The position numbers and the translations under genes were made by a program. A model generated the notes under the pieces. That model was not told the origin of the DNA. It saw only the letters and a program-made list of their open reading frames with translations, and made no database searches. A stretch of 63,766 bases of DNA from Chara braunii (lineage: Eukaryota; Streptophyta; Charophyceae; Charales; Characeae), in the NCBI GenBank assembly GCA_003427395.1, contig BFEA01000114.1:2967655-3031420 (forward strand), given 5' to 3'. This document shows, one piece after another, positions 1 to 12,390 of this stretch; position 1 is the stretch's first letter, and the number at the start of each line of letters is the position of its first letter.

Positions 1-109
1 CTGCCAGCCATCGGATCACATAGGCAATGCAAAACACTACCAGCCATCGAATCACATAGGCAATGCAAAACACTGCCAGCCATCGGATCACATAGCCACT
101 TTGTGCTAG
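1..109. repeat. 36-bp tandem repeat, three copies
   Basis: The unit beginning CCAGCCATCGGATCACATAG starts at 4, 40 and 76 with one or two differences between copies. The array is probably cut by the window edge. Confidence 0.85.
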
Positions 110-1436
110 GGAACGGCATGGCCAGTGAGGGGAGGGAGACCTCTAATCGTGCAGGCAACTGAAAAAACTGCCACTACATCCTCGTTCGTGTTCGCGAGCA
201 AAAGGACGGGTGAAAGTATCAATGATGAGTGAAGCAGAAGCTGCCGCTGTATCGCATCAAACAGAAAACGACAGAAGTCGAATGTGAGGCTGGCCACGCC
301 GATGACCACAAAGGTTCATTCACGGGTCACTCACGCCAGTTCCACCAGGATCTACTCCATGTCACAGGAGCATTTACAGATCACTCCCGTCTTCACGATA
401 CACCTGTCGATCTAAATCTGAGTAGAGAATGTGGGGCGGGCCACGCGGATGTCCACAAACACATATTCATGGATCATTCATGGATCGTTCATGGATCACA
501 CCGCCTTCGGGACTTGTCGATCTAAAGTTGTGTGGAGAATGTGAGGCTTGTCACACGGATGGCATTAGAAGCCTTGCTCCAGAGATCGGTACCGAATACC
601 CTACAAGTAGCCACATGGACACTTGTTGACTCGGCTGAGCCATACGGCGAAGATGCCTGCAGCTTGGAGTCAGCAGCAGCAGCAGCACCTCGGACGCTCA
701 CTGCTCCTTAATGTCGTGGTGTCGCCAGGCAGTTGGATCACATATGGGAGAGCAGTATTCGGCAAGCGGTCGCTTATTCTATGCCCCAGTCATATTAAGC
801 AGACCGTCAAGCCAGGCAACCAGTCACAACGAACACTTACAAAAACTTGCTGAATGCAACCCTCTTTTCCTTCCTGCCAGCTGACCATTACCCCGTCTTA
901 AACAACAAGCGCCGCAGGCCTTTACGAAAAGTTGTCCATGTGCAGAAAGAGACCGCCCGTCTGGTGTACTGATGGACATAGCGATTACCCCACAGCCAGT
1001 CCGATACGCAATTGATCGGTAGAACAATCGTCAGCTGGAAACTCTCCGCACACAGCATCGGTTGTGTACTGGCAGGCAAGAAGCTGCAGACATCAATAGC
1101 GATCCTGCCGCCAAGTACAACATGTAACACCTGAAGGGCGGAAAACTCTCCCCCTCTCTCGTCCTATGGGACAAAATCCCTAGGTAGGGCAATTCGTGAC
1201 GACTCCTCGAAAGAAAGATCTGATGACGAATTTCCTAAAATGTGCCCAATTGCTCTTCAAGCTTGAGAAGCATACGTGTCCGAGATAATGCAAAGAGGTT
1301 TCGCACCTTTCGAATCAGAGATGCAAACTAGAGTGCAATACAGAGCTGCAAATCGTATCCCTGGGCCAAAGAAATACCCTTAGAATCAATCGAGTCCACA
1401 CACGTCTCCTTGCTACAGTCGCTGTAATCGCACAGA
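110..1436. other. Intergenic stretch, no gene seen
   Basis: Open frames are under 100 codons, overlap on both strands and show no recognisable motif. A related ATGGATC-rich patch lies near 465-500. I see no RNA gene. Confidence 0.5.
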
Positions 1437-1850
1437 TTGCAGCACAGATTCTGCACATGCGTCAACCAGAAGTGGTGTCACATCTCCTCTACTCGTCAAG
1501 GAGAGGAGGTCTCACCCAGAATAGGTTTCCCATCTCCTGTACTTACCCATCTCTGCTCATCCAGAAGAGAAGGTTTCACAACTTTCCAATCACTCCAGCA
1601 TACGTGCGACGCACGTCTCCTCACTACAGTCTCTGTACATGCGCAAAGCACAGTGCCTATTCCGCATATGCATCAACCAGAAGAGGTGTCACATCTCCTC
1701 TACTTTTCAAAAAGAGGTTTCGCACCTTTCAAAGAGGTTTCATCCAGAAGTGGTTTCACATCTCCTGTACTTACCCATCTCCTCTGATCATCCTGAAGAG
1801 GAGGTCTCACACCTGTCGGGGAACCGCTCTCCTGCGTAGGTGTCATACCT
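1437..1850. repeat. Degenerate pyrimidine-rich tandem repeat
   Basis: Motifs such as CAGAAGTGGTGTCACATCTC and CTGTACTTACCCATCTC recur three or four times with substitutions and length changes. The overlapping open frames of 66-152 codons are by-products of the repeat. Confidence 0.5.
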
Positions 1851-2426
1851 GCATAGGGGTCAACTCTCCCTTGGCCCATATGGAAAAAAAAAGAAATAAG
1901 TTCGAACAACAATAATGCCATTCAGCAGGTCCTCATATAGCCCTGACTCCTTTCTGAAAAATTCGACAGAGTCAGCGCACTTTCTTCTCTCCGGTTCCCT
2001 TATTGGGAAAGTAAACAACCGAGTTCTAAAAACGCTTGCCTGCATCTGTTAACCATGACTTCCGCAGCATGTGCAATTTGAGACTACGCCCTGTTCCACA
2101 CTATGCCATCTTTGAAACTTGCCCTCCGCCATACTATGACATGTTCTCCAGCAGCCATGGGGTAAGACTCCCTGGCACTTTGGGCGGCATCATCTTCCCA
2201 TAACTCCATCGGCCACACAATGCCATTTTTTAAACTTGCCCTCCGCCATACTATGCCATGTTCAGTCCAGTAAACTGGAAGATGAACACAAACAAAAAAC
2301 TTATACGACGGCTCCAGAGCACAAACAGCAGCTCCCCCGGAAGATGCGCCCGGCCTGCCACTCTTCTTCTGGTCCTAAACTTTCGTCCATCCCCCGTCCA
2401 TCGGTCGTATCCAGATTCAAACCACT

Positions 2427-2854
2427 GACATTCAGTGCTGTCCAGCAGCCTGTACCGATTCAATTTGCGCATCGGACAAGGGGCACGTCAGTAATTCCCC
2501 CTAAGCCAGATCCGCTCACCTGTTAAGTTCCCCCTGCCCACAGGAATATTCAGTGTCCAATCAGAGAAGCTCAGCAACACCCGGGGAATTTGTTATCGTG
2601 GAAGAATGGTTCGTGACTTCGGGAACCTCCGAATGTCTTTGACATTCAGTGCTGTCCAGCAGCCTGTACCGATTCAATTTGCACATCGGACAAGGGGCAC
2701 GTCAGTACTTACCCCTAAGCGGTATCTGCTCACCTGTTAAGTCTCCCCTGCCCACAGGTAATCAGTCTCGAATCAGAGAAGCTCAGCAACACCCGGGGAA
2801 TTTGCTACATCGAAGGAATGGTTTGCGACTTCAGAACCTCCGAATGTCTCGGAC
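2427..2854. repeat. 214-bp tandem duplication
   Basis: Two head-to-tail copies begin GACATTCAGTGCTGTCCAGC at 2427 and 2641. They differ by scattered substitutions and small indels, so the duplication is not recent. No coding frame is conserved between copies. Confidence 0.85.
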
Positions 2855-3235
2855 ATGCAGAAGAGGGGGCAACCCGCGCCATGCACCGTCAAACTGCGGT
2901 TTGACTGAGCATGAGCCAGTGGGCGATTCCACATAGAGAACAGCGATCAAGCAACCGTGCGGCTGCGAAGAACCGCCGCAACACATGAATAGAGTCAATA
3001 GACCGAAGAGGGCTACGAACAAGGATGTTCAACATCAGAGTGGCAGAGATCAGCACACAGTGAGATCACAGCATCATCTCACCTCCATGGTAGAGATCAT
3101 CACCAAAAGAGTAGACTGCACAAAAAGGGCAACCAGAGCTGCAGTCCATGTTCATCATACGCCGAGACAATGGTATCTTCTGTCATCACAGGCCACAAAC
3201 ACCTCAGTCAGTCAGGGCCTGCAATGGTTGGGGCA

Positions 3236-3629
3236 TTAGCAGTCAGAGCCATTTACCATCACTGATCGAAAAGGACCGGGTTCAACAAACCAACCAGATA
3301 CCAATCGTAAACAGTTCGAAAAATGGCACCTGAGATATGCTGGATCGAAAGCTTGGTGACTTCCGAGGACATCACGGAGGAAACCGGAGGGAGATCCGAA
3401 CCGCTCTTCAAGCTTGTGCAGAAACAGGTCGGCCCGAGGGCGATCCGAAACCGCTCTTAGACGGAGCTCCGTCGGCAAGCGAAAAGCCCCGACCCTCAAC
3501 CCTCCTGCCAACGCTTCGAGCGCGGATTGTGATCCTCGTTTTCAACGACTCCAGCATGTCCGCCACTTCCATAGCCTCGTCTTTCAGCTGCTGCAACGTC
3601 TCTTGCATCTCATCGGATCTCTGCAACAC
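3236..3629 (-). pseudogene. Decayed coding-like fragment (coiled coil)
   Basis: Two overlapping minus-strand frames look protein-like. One (3629-3408) reads SDEMQETLQQLKDEAMEVAD and continues as a heptad-like helix. The other (3511-3236) contains RPRADLFLHKLEERFGSPSG. Neither is a complete gene, and the switch of frame near 3.45 kb suggests a frameshifted remnant, perhaps of a retroelement or an exon of a lost gene. No family is recognised. Chance open frames remain possible. Confidence 0.2.
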
Positions 3630-4029
3630 GCGCAGCCCGGTAGAAAAAAATGAACACCATGCAATGCAGTTTTAGGACGAGTAAAAAATGAACACCATGG
3701 AACACGTCAGAGCACGAGTTAAAAACAAGGTGGAAAACTTCCCATTGAATAATTCTTCGGCGGATGATTTAACGAACACATTCTCCGGACCATTTCCAAC
3801 ATTCCCTACAGCTAGCTTTGGCTTTACAAACAGGTCCTCCTCTTACGAATCATTTGACAGCTCTACCCCTCCCTTTCCACAATTCTACCCCTCCCTTTCT
3901 ACAGTTATACCCCTACCTTTCTACCTTTTTACATTTCTACTCCTCCCTTACCTGTACCATTCATCTCAAGAGCAGATCCCTGTACAGCTGTGAAGACAGA
4001 AATTGAGAAAACCTCCAATACCAAATCCC

Positions 4030-4500
4030 AAACCACACCAACAAGCGTCTTCTTTGCTACGGTTCGCATTTAAACCAAAAGTACTTCCGCCAGAGGTCTA
4101 GGCTGGCATGCTGCCAGCCATTGCTACAGTGCCGCAACGTTTCCGCTTGAATGAATTTATACCAGCAACCCAGGTCTGTTCAACATCCCAGCACGTTGCG
4201 GCAAGCATTCTGCTGAAGTACTCGCAATTTGCAATTTAAGTACAGGGCATGACCTCAAGTGCATTGCAAAGATCGAACTGACAAGAGCGCCGTTCATTGT
4301 TCATGTACAGCTCTATTGCAAAAGAGCATTACCATTTTACGGAATACATAACTTCGCCTTAACCACACCGCCAAGTGTCTTCGTTGCATTCACTTTCCCC
4401 TTAACCACACCACCAAGCCACCAAGTGTCTTCTTTGGGGGCATGTTAGCAAGGCAAGTACATTGCCAAGATCGAACTGACAAGATGGCTATTTTAACTTT
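4030..4500. repeat. Diverged direct duplication, about 196 bp
   Basis: GATCGAACTGACAAGA occurs near 4271 and 4467, and an ACCACACC..CAAGNGTCTTC motif occurs near 4032, 4363 and 4411. This points to an old direct duplication. No gene is seen in 3,630-5,470; a poly-A tract lies at about 4951-4976. Confidence 0.5.
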
Positions 4501-5474
4501 GTTGCGCCACAAATGCGAAAGAGTACGTGCACGTTTTAAAGTACTCGGGTACATCGAAGAACTGTTGAAATGCAGATTCAAATTCGAGTCCAGATACAAT
4601 CAGATGAACAGAAATAAAATCATTGAAAAAAAAAAAACGAAGAGTACAGGAGTGAAATGACACCAGCGCAACTCGTGAAGTTCTCTGTGCATCACTCAGT
4701 TTCCAGGTCTGCCCACATACAAATATTTATGTGCAGATGTCAAAAATCAACACCTGAAGTCTACTGCAACTGAAATCAAGGCTGCACTAATAGACCCCCA
4801 AGGGGCCAACCCTGCCGACAGGCCACAAGATTTTCCACCCAATCGACCTTGGGTGGGGTACTCTTTTCTATGGTACTCCACTGAATGATCCCCAAACAGC
4901 AAATACCGAACCGTTGGGGTATCCCGAGGGATCCTTGGGCCCAAGACTCGGAAAAAAAAAAAAAAAAAAAAAAAAACAGACAAAAATGGAGGGGCTTCAA
5001 GAGAATGGGACTGATGCAAAAAAAAACAAAATAGGCAAAAATAAGAAGGGAATGGAACTGGTTCCGGAGCGCAAAATACTCTCTCACAGTTTTTTTCAGA
5101 AAAATAACAAGAACAACAGGAGCGAGCAGACGAAGACGAAGACGACGACAATGAAGAAGACGAAAACGACAAAGACTGTTCCTGTTTCAAACAGACTTTG
5201 CACTCGGAATTCGTCAATTCATGAACGAGGATGTGCATATCACTCATTGCACAGCCCGCAACAGAATACCCTCAGTCTGTGGGGACCACCGTTTCGCAAT
5301 TTTTTTCAACTACTACAGGTGCAAGTTTATGTGCACACAATTCTTTCTGCACCCTCAGTCTGTGGGGACCACCTTTTCAGAACGCATCTTGATATATTTA
5401 TACATCATGTCAGAAGTTATAGCTTGCACTCCTGACTCAATGCCACTGATATACAGTCAGAGTCCACGTCATGT

Positions 5475-5724
5475 TGGACAAACTCCGGTACTTCCAAAGC
5501 CACATCACACCATGAGCTTTGTGAAGCGACTCAGGAGCGCCACGGGAGGGCGCAAAGGAGTTTATCATTTCAGGACTAAAGGACAAAGTAATGCACACAC
5601 TGGACAAACTCCGGTACCGCATCACACCATGAGCTTTGTGAAGCGACTTAGGAGCGCCACAGGAGGCGCAAAGGAGTTTATCATTTCAGGACTAAAGGAC
5701 AAAGTAATGCACACACTAGGGACC
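5475..5724. repeat. 126-bp tandem duplication
   Basis: Two copies start TGGACAAACTCCGGTA at 5475 and 5601. The second lacks a few bases, which shifts the reading frame. The shared frame (PHHTMSFVKRLRSATGG) is therefore not maintained downstream, arguing against a selected protein. A 22-bp repeat with CAGTCTGTGGGGACCACC lies just upstream near 5273 and 5356. Confidence 0.8.
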
Positions 5725-7050
5725 GCTCTCCCCTCACCCACTGGACCAGAGACAACATCAACACGCTCATCGACGCATCCAAGCTTTCCACATTTTTTAC
5801 GATCAATCCATCGCACACGACTTCACGTGGCAAGAAATGCCACCACCTCCACAATTTGATGAAGGACTCTGGGAAATGCTCTCCTCTCACCCACTGCACT
5901 AGTCTTCATAGTAATGCAAATTTGAAATTTCTCCCTCCCCACTTGGTCCTGCCCATAGCGCGTATCCTTGAGCACCAAACTTTTTTTTGAAAAAGAACAT
6001 CCTCAAGACGGTGAATAAGACCAACATGACTCAACCATGTACTAGGAACGAATCCGCTCAAGGCAGTCGGGCAGATGCATCCAATAATGGGTTCTTGGCG
6101 GCAGAGAGACCTGCCGGAGACTAGGATGACCGAGGTGGGACAAAGGACGAGGAGGCATCTTCACACACCTTTCAGAAACCTGAGTGCAGCAGACCATTCT
6201 CACATTCTGTGAACTGTACTAAATTCCATGGTGAGACCCGCCAAGCCAGCTTCGCCTCTCTCCAGTGCAACACTATGTCACAGAAGCTCCATGCAGATTA
6301 CACCTACGCCCTCAACAACACAACCTAGCGTCTCCCTGCGAAGGCTCGAACAGCGCTCACCAGAATTGACGAGATTATTGCACAAAATGCAATTCTCGCT
6401 CAGCATAGCGACAAACAGTGTGAGCAGCAAACAGATATGCATTTGTATCTAGACACTGTAGACAGCCACATGGTCCAAACAGAGTGCGACTCGGTGTGAC
6501 AGACGATTCTCGCTCACCATAGCGACAACATCGCTTCACTCTCCGTGTGCATTTCATACCTTTTCCATTATCTCTGTACCTACACAGCGTCTTGGTCCAA
6601 ATACAAATCCATTTCATCCCTTGTCCTCAATCTCCATGCAGCTAAGGTACTTGACATCAGAAAGGCCTCTTGGTCCAACTCAATTACCACCACTAAATCT
6701 CATGTCACTCCTCACCCGTGACACCCGCCCATGCCGCTTGGGCTCCAAACAGCGTTAGCTGCAAGTGCTTTGAAGAGATTCTTGACACCCGCCCATGTCC
6801 CCTAAGCAAGCATAGCCTTGCTTCATCGTATATCCCCCTGAGGCTCCTCTTCGAGTCATCATTGACAAACTAAAGCAATAAACCTGTGACCCCCCCACCC
6901 CCTCCCAATTCTTTGAAGAGATTCTTGAGACCTTCCTTCCCATGTGGAAGAAATGCTCCAACAACCTGGCACGCCGGCCTCAGCCCTGCCATGCAGCCTA
7001 TTCACCACACTGACAGCTATCTCCAACTGCCTCCAGAAACACAGCCTGAC
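5725..7050. other. Intergenic stretch, no gene seen
   Basis: Only short overlapping frames without motifs. Weak direct repeats around CGCTCANCATAGCGACAA occur near 6395 and 6510. Confidence 0.5.
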
Positions 7051-7051
7051 T

Positions 7052-7092
7052 GTGGCATAAGGGGCCCTTCAGTGGCATAAGGGGCCCTTCAG
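7052..7092. repeat. 20-bp tandem duplication
   Basis: TGGCATAAGGGGCCCTTCAG is present twice in immediate succession. Identity suggests a recent slippage or duplication. Confidence 0.85.
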
Positions 7093-7269
7093 TGCCAAAT
7101 ACGAAATCAAAAACACCGTATTTCCGAAACAAAAACGAACCTGCAAGCCCTCCCAAAAATCTTAAGGGTCTCTTAAGTACAAGATGGTCCCGGGTAAGTA
7201 TCCCTGCCTGCTGCCCTCCCAAAAATCTTATAATACTCGCACAGTTGTTCAGACTTCTTCTGGTCTCCT

Positions 7270-7515
7270 CCAGTGCGTGTCATCACCGCAAACAACTATC
7301 TTCACACCATACTCGCACTGTTCGGCACTCTATGGACTGCTAAAGCACGTCAAGCTCTTCTCATCACAGCAAATAACTATATTCACACTCTCTGTTCTGC
7401 ACTCCATGGACTGCTGAAGCACGTCAAGCTCTTCTCATCACGGCAAATAACTATATTCACACTCCAAACTGCTGAAGCACGTCAAGCTCTCCGTGTTTTG
7501 CACTCTATGAACTGC
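7270..7515. repeat. Degenerate tandem repeat, three to four copies
   Basis: The module GGACTGCTGAAGCACGTCAA followed by CTCTTCTCATCAC and an AACTATATTCACAC segment recurs about every 70-80 bp, and the third copy is shortened. Confidence 0.7.
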
Positions 7516-9020
7516 TGACGCATGTCAATCAGGAAGGCAACTCAACCAAACCCAAACGTAATCGCGATTCCATCTATGGTACACACCTTCGGTTACTGCC
7601 GTTTCAGCAAAAGTGATGCACAGTGAGCACAAATGCACTGTTTGTGCTGTACGCATGTGACTCTACATGTTTACGTCTGTCTTAAACATCAACCAGATTT
7701 CTTATATGGTAAGTGCTCACTACTCGAAAAGTCCAAATGAGCTGTCAATGTAGACCACCTGCTTAAACCCCTTCTACATGCCCCCAGCCTTGCAGAAAAT
7801 TTTTTTGTCACCTAGTCCGACAATTTCGCGGGTCGGCCAAAGAACAAAAACAAAAGTGTGCTGCTGGCGATTTGGAAAAGCTTGGCGAAAAATGCAGCGA
7901 CTCCAGGCCCCGGTGTAGCTGGGAATGCAGCGTCGTGGGTCTATGCAAGGGCTATTCAAGGTCACCTGGCAATTGGGGACACTGTTCTATCGGGGCTATG
8001 ATCTGTTGATCAGCTCACTCTTGGTCTAGCGTCCATTGAACAATGACCAAAGATTGGTGGGTCCACACACTAGATATGGATTGCTTCGTCAAGGCAGACA
8101 CGTCATACACGATCCGCAAGCAAACGACAACAGCCTCTGCGCTTGCTCGTCTCTAACTGGTTATCACAGCTTTGTGTAGCGTATGTCGCAAGCATATGGC
8201 GCTGGCCGAAAACACAGTCAAAGCCCTTTCTGTAAAGTCAGTACTCCGGTGCCAAATGCACAGCAAAATATCTCACCAGTCAGAACCTCTACTAGTCTCC
8301 ACAAAGACCACACCTACTCTGGACCTCTCTCCAGCACCTACTCTTGACCTCGCTCAACAACCAGCCCCCCCTCCCCCCCCCTCTCCTCCCCCTCTGCGGC
8401 CCCCTTGCTGTTCAGTTCCTGTACTTCGGCTTTGCCTTCCTGCCTCTCTTCTCGACCTCACGACACGACCACGACGACGCTGGGAATGACACGACAGATA
8501 TGAACTAAAATAACAGTCAGATTCTGAAGTCAAACTCAGAGGAGTAGTCAACGCCCTCATGACTGAGTTGCAGTAACCTCACCAAAAGAACAGACAGTCT
8601 TGATAGAATGTGTGCAAGGCATGGGAAACACTCCGTCGCGCAGAGCAGGTGTCGGAAGGCAAATTTCTCCAACGAAAACATTCATCATCCCGGTGCACAA
8701 GCTTGATGTGATGTGGTCCAGAGAACACAACTAGCTTCTTCCCCCGAAAAGAACGCCTGATCATTATCACTGCATCCGGACTGAAAAATGCACCAAATAC
8801 AGCTAGAATGACCGGACACTATACTCCGGCGAAAATGGTACTTGCCTTGCAGTAAGTGACACGTTCGTTAAGGCAGAGCAAGTCTTCAAAGGGGTGAATT
8901 TTGCGCAAAGACATGCAGTCACAGTCTAAAGACAGGCAGGCCAAGCTCGCTGCCTACAAACACATGGGCTGTCACTGAAACCAAGCGCAACTAAGGTCAT
9001 ACTCACAGTAGGACTTCTTC
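7516..9020. other. Intergenic stretch, no gene seen
   Basis: No plausible coding exon or RNA gene. A C-rich patch lies at 8365-8395, and its overlapping proline-rich or glycine-rich frames are low-complexity artefacts. Confidence 0.5.
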
Positions 9021-9024
9021 CACA

Positions 9025-9366
9025 AAGTTCTGGACATGAATACGGTCAAATTCGTCCGGATCTCGCCATAACCGCAGTCAGACACATTTAGGAAAGTGCT
9101 TGTGAGGGTGTGCCATCATACCAGTATTGTACTACCCAAGTAGGGCGGCAATTGACGGCCAATTCATTCAGAAAACTAACTGTGAGAATTCCACTAAGTT
9201 CTGGACATGAATACGGTCAGATTCGTCCGGGTCGGCCATAATTGCAGTCAGAAACAGTTACGAAAGTGCTTGTGCGAGTGTGCCATCATACCAGTATTGT
9301 ACTATCCAAGTAGGGCGGCAATTGACGGCAAATTCATTCGGAAAACTAAGTGTGAGAATGGGCTAC
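9025..9366. repeat. 171-bp tandem duplication
   Basis: Two copies begin AAGTTCTGGACATGAATACG at 9025 and 9196, about 90% alike by eye. They lie about 300 bp beyond the stop codon of the J-domain gene, in its possible 3' flank. Confidence 0.85.
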
Positions 9367-9666
9367 GCAAGCGCAACGACAAAAAAAACAAACAAACGAA
9401 ACGATCTGAGGCAAATTGACCAAAGGTACACGTGGCAATCTAAGTGAGCTCGCGCAGTATACCTACAGTGTACAACATGCAGTGCTGAAGCGCTGAATAC
9501 AAACAAGGCAGAAAACCACAGTTCAAGCCGATTACGCAGAAGATTCACCGCTTGGTCGAATTAAATGCGGGGCCACATTCATTGAGACCATCACGACAAA
9601 GACGGCCCTGCCGAATGCGACAGGAATGATACATCCAGACCTTATCATTCCCACCGCTTAGAAATG

Positions 9667-12390
9667 TCAGTGAAAGAAGAAATACCGGAAATCCTTTGAC
9701 GCACCCTCTCTCCTCACCTGCTGCCGTTCCGCACTTGCAGACTTCTCTCTCTCCACTTTCCTCCTTATTTCAGAGCCCCACAAGCCACCGATCAAGCTTC
9801 CTACCCAATTCTTTTTCCGGTCTCCCTTCCCGGGGGGTTTCTCAGAAATAGACCGTCCGATTGTAGCACCACCCTTGCTCCCAGTGCTGGCTTCACTCCC
9901 CTGTGGGGCATCACCAGCAGCCGCCCCAACGCCAGAGACGCTACCTGGAACACATCCCGCAGCAACAGCCGCGATGGGCCTTTTCCGATCCTCTCTGCCT
10001 GTCCGCTCATTCCGTCCATCCCCATGCTTGTTGCCGCTCCTCCCCTCCCTGCGGCCAGCATCGTTAATCATAGCTTGGGCCAAGACAGCTGCCTCCTCAG
10101 CTTGCCTAAGCGTGTCTTTGATATCTAAGATAACCCCCTGTCTCACTCCCCTAGGTCCGTCTCTCGATGGCTCCTTCGTTGTCTTGTTCTCCATTCCGCG
10201 TACGTTTTCCTGAGATCCAAATTCTTCCTCCTCTACGTCACTCTTCCGCTCTTCCTCCCGCGTTTGACATTTGACCTCCTTGAAAGTTCCCTCAGGTTTT
10301 GTTGAGTGCATACCACCTCCAGAATAAGCTACGCCCAGGCTTGCACGCCGGCTTGTAGCCGCCCATCGGCTATCCGACACATCAGACTCGCCGGCAATGT
10401 TTTCCCCACTCGTTCTACCTTGCAGGACATCTCCAACACTCAGTCTCCTACTCGTTCTGCTTACATGGCCTCGAGGACTGGGATCCAGCAACTTTCCCTC
10501 CCTATCCTTTTGCCGGGGTTCATCCTTCCAGTTGGAACGACTGCCACGGCCAGTCTTCGGACTCGATGGAGTGTATCCGCGGAAACTTTGACTCCCCAGA
10601 CTTTCCGCAGTAGCTGCTGATGACCTGAAATGCGCCGTTGGAACGCCACTGTTTCTTTGTTTAATTGATTCATCACGACCCCTACTGTCAGGCGCAGTCT
10701 TTGTGGGGACCACCTTTCCTTGTCCAACCCAATCTGTATTACTTTCCAAAACACTCGTTCCGGACACACCCTTCGCTGTCTCTGCAGTCCTCTCTGATCG
10801 ACCAATTGCAGTTGCTGCCGTCACTGAGGTCCTTGTAACCTGTGGGACTGTCCTGGCAGCGGTGGCACTCGAGCCCTTTCTAGAACCCTCTGGTGGCTGC
10901 TTCTGACATGCTGACCATTCACATGCAGACGTACCCAGCGAACCTTCCATTTCCTTTCCATCTCCGGTGACATGGCTCTCCCATTCAGACAGTCCGTTCC
11001 TTGTGAATTGCTCAAAATCATATTGATTCAACCCCCCTGCAATGCTGCGCCTACGTGATGATGATGCATGAGCGGTCTCCGAACTGAAGGGGAGAGGATC
11101 CATAACTCCCCCAACACTGCATCGCCTGGACGGATGCAGACTTGGTCCCTCTGGGAACACTCTTCCTCTGCCCCCGAATCCATCAAGCCCTCCAACTTTC
11201 TCCGTTGGCAACAAGTTCGCCGCATGCCTTCTAGGAGTTGAAGCTTCAGTGGCAGCAGCTGAGGTGACCTTCGGCGGAGTCTTCTGTGAGGTAGTCGGCA
11301 CCTCACATGGCACTCCTGTTGGCTGGGCGCTCGTCTTGGTTGTCGTTCGATGCCTATCCGAGGTGCTCGTTCCACGCCATGGCCTGAATACGTGAACAGT
11401 TTCCTCCCCAGCCATCATCCCTCTACCCTTATCTGCCATCTGTCCCTCTCCACCAGCCTCATTCTCCTCCTCTCGACCTCTACTTCTCTCATCTTTTACG
11501 GAAACCCTCTCGCAATTTCCTTTGTTGCTCTCTCGCTTAAACGAAGCAGCACCCACATGCATCCTGGCCATCCCACAAGTCCCACTCTCTGGACATTGCT
11601 TTGAGTCGCCTTCCTCTCCCTTTCCAGGGACTGTACCTCTGCTCCCGCTTCCATTCTCCCCTCGAAGATCCTTCAACTCCACTTGGGCATTACGTCCAAA
11701 CAGCCGGTCCAGATGACTTCGAATCTTCTGTCTGTGAACTCTCCCTTTGCCCCCCCCGTTGCCGTCCACTTCCTCCTCTGCTGACGGCATCTTCGCACGG
11801 GGGCTACCTTTGCCTGCAACAAGTTCCTCCGCTTTCGCCTTTCGTCTCCTTTCCTCCCAAGCATCGCGTCTTTCTTTTGCATGCTGCCTTGCTTCTGCCA
11901 TCTCCTTTTCCCACCGCAATCTCCTCTCCTCCCACTCCTTCTCCATCGCCGCAACCCGCGCCTTTGCCCTATCCCGATATGCTCTGAGTTTCTCAACATC
12001 CTCAGACCAGTCCATGGACATTGCAGCAGGAGGCCCTTTGCTCGCACCTCTCCCTGATTGCTTCCCACCCATCCATGAGGGCATGCTGCAGTCAACACGC
12101 ACACCTGACCAATTACCAGCTGCGCCAGGGCCATATCTACTATGGCTATCTTGCTTCTCCGCTCTCCCTTTCCCCGGCCCAATGTCATGAGCGGTACCCG
12201 CCATGCTCCCTCCAGCATTGTCCATGCCCCTTTCCCTCTGCAGACCTGTGGAAAAAGGCCTCGACTGAAAATCCTGACCCGAAGATGTTGATAGTGCCTT
12301 GTGGTTGAATTGACAATAACCACAACCATTCTGACTCCACTTCATGTTGAAAGCAATCCGTTTCGTTTTGTCTGAAAGAACAGCATATGC
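9667..12390 (-). CDS. J-domain gene, exon 4 (907 codons)
   Basis: Acceptor GACAG|GCATAT; the first 15 residues [15 protein letters not shown] finish the J domain. The rest (residues 150-1041) is a single open exon ending in TGA at 9667-9669. It contains a coiled coil near 261-326, four SRRxS motifs near 555, 579, 781 and 814, a short helix-prone segment near 886-915 ([20 protein letters not shown]) and long Gly/Ser/Arg/Glu-rich stretches predicted by eye to be disordered. No known C-terminal domain is recognised. Confidence 0.87.
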   Translation of the reverse strand, partial: AYAVLSDKTKRIAFNMKWSQNGCGYCQFNHKALSTSSGQDFQSRPFSTGLQRERGMDNAGGSMAGTAHDIGPGKGRAEKQDSHSRYGPGAAGNWSGVRVDCSMPSWMGGKQSGRGASKGPPAAMSMDWSEDVEKLRAYRDRAKARVAAMEKEWEERRLRWEKEMAEARQHAKERRDAWEERRRKAKAEELVAGKGSPRAKMPSAEEEVDGNGGGKGRVHRQKIRSHLDRLFGRNAQVELKDLRGENGSGSRGTVPGKGEEGDSKQCPESGTCGMARMHVGAASFKRESNKGNCERVSVKDERSRGREEENEAGGEGQMADKGRGMMAGEETVHVFRPWRGTSTSDRHRTTTKTSAQPTGVPCEVPTTSQKTPPKVTSAAATEASTPRRHAANLLPTEKVGGLDGFGGRGRVFPEGPSLHPSRRCSVGGVMDPLPFSSETAHASSSRRRSIAGGLNQYDFEQFTRNGLSEWESHVTGDGKEMEGSLGTSACEWSACQKQPPEGSRKGSSATAARTVPQVTRTSVTAATAIGRSERTAETAKGVSGTSVLESNTDWVGQGKVVPTKTAPDSRGRDESIKQRNSGVPTAHFRSSAATAESLGSQSFRGYTPSSPKTGRGSRSNWKDEPRQKDREGKLLDPSPRGHVSRTSRRLSVGDVLQGRTSGENIAGESDVSDSRWAATSRRASLGVAYSGGGMHSTKPEGTFKEVKCQTREEERKSDVEEEEFGSQENVRGMENKTTKEPSRDGPRGVRQGVILDIKDTLRQAEEAAVLAQAMINDAGRREGRSGNKHGDGRNERTGREDRKRPIAAVAAGCVPGSVSGVGAAAGDAPQGSEASTGSKGGATIGRSISEKPPGKGDRKKNWVGSLIGGLWGSEIRRKVEREKSASAERQQVRREGASKDFRYFFFH

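Noticed and set aside
5475-5859. Protein-coding gene with internal repeat (PHHTMSFVKRLRSATGG)
   Set aside because: The second copy changes frame relative to the first, so the reading frame is not preserved between duplicates.
11673-12329. Long second-frame minus-strand frame (218 codons) opposite exon 4, and plus-strand frames of 128 and 147 codons
   Set aside because: Shadows of the biased codons of the J-domain exon; the exon 4 frame alone continues the J domain across a splice site.
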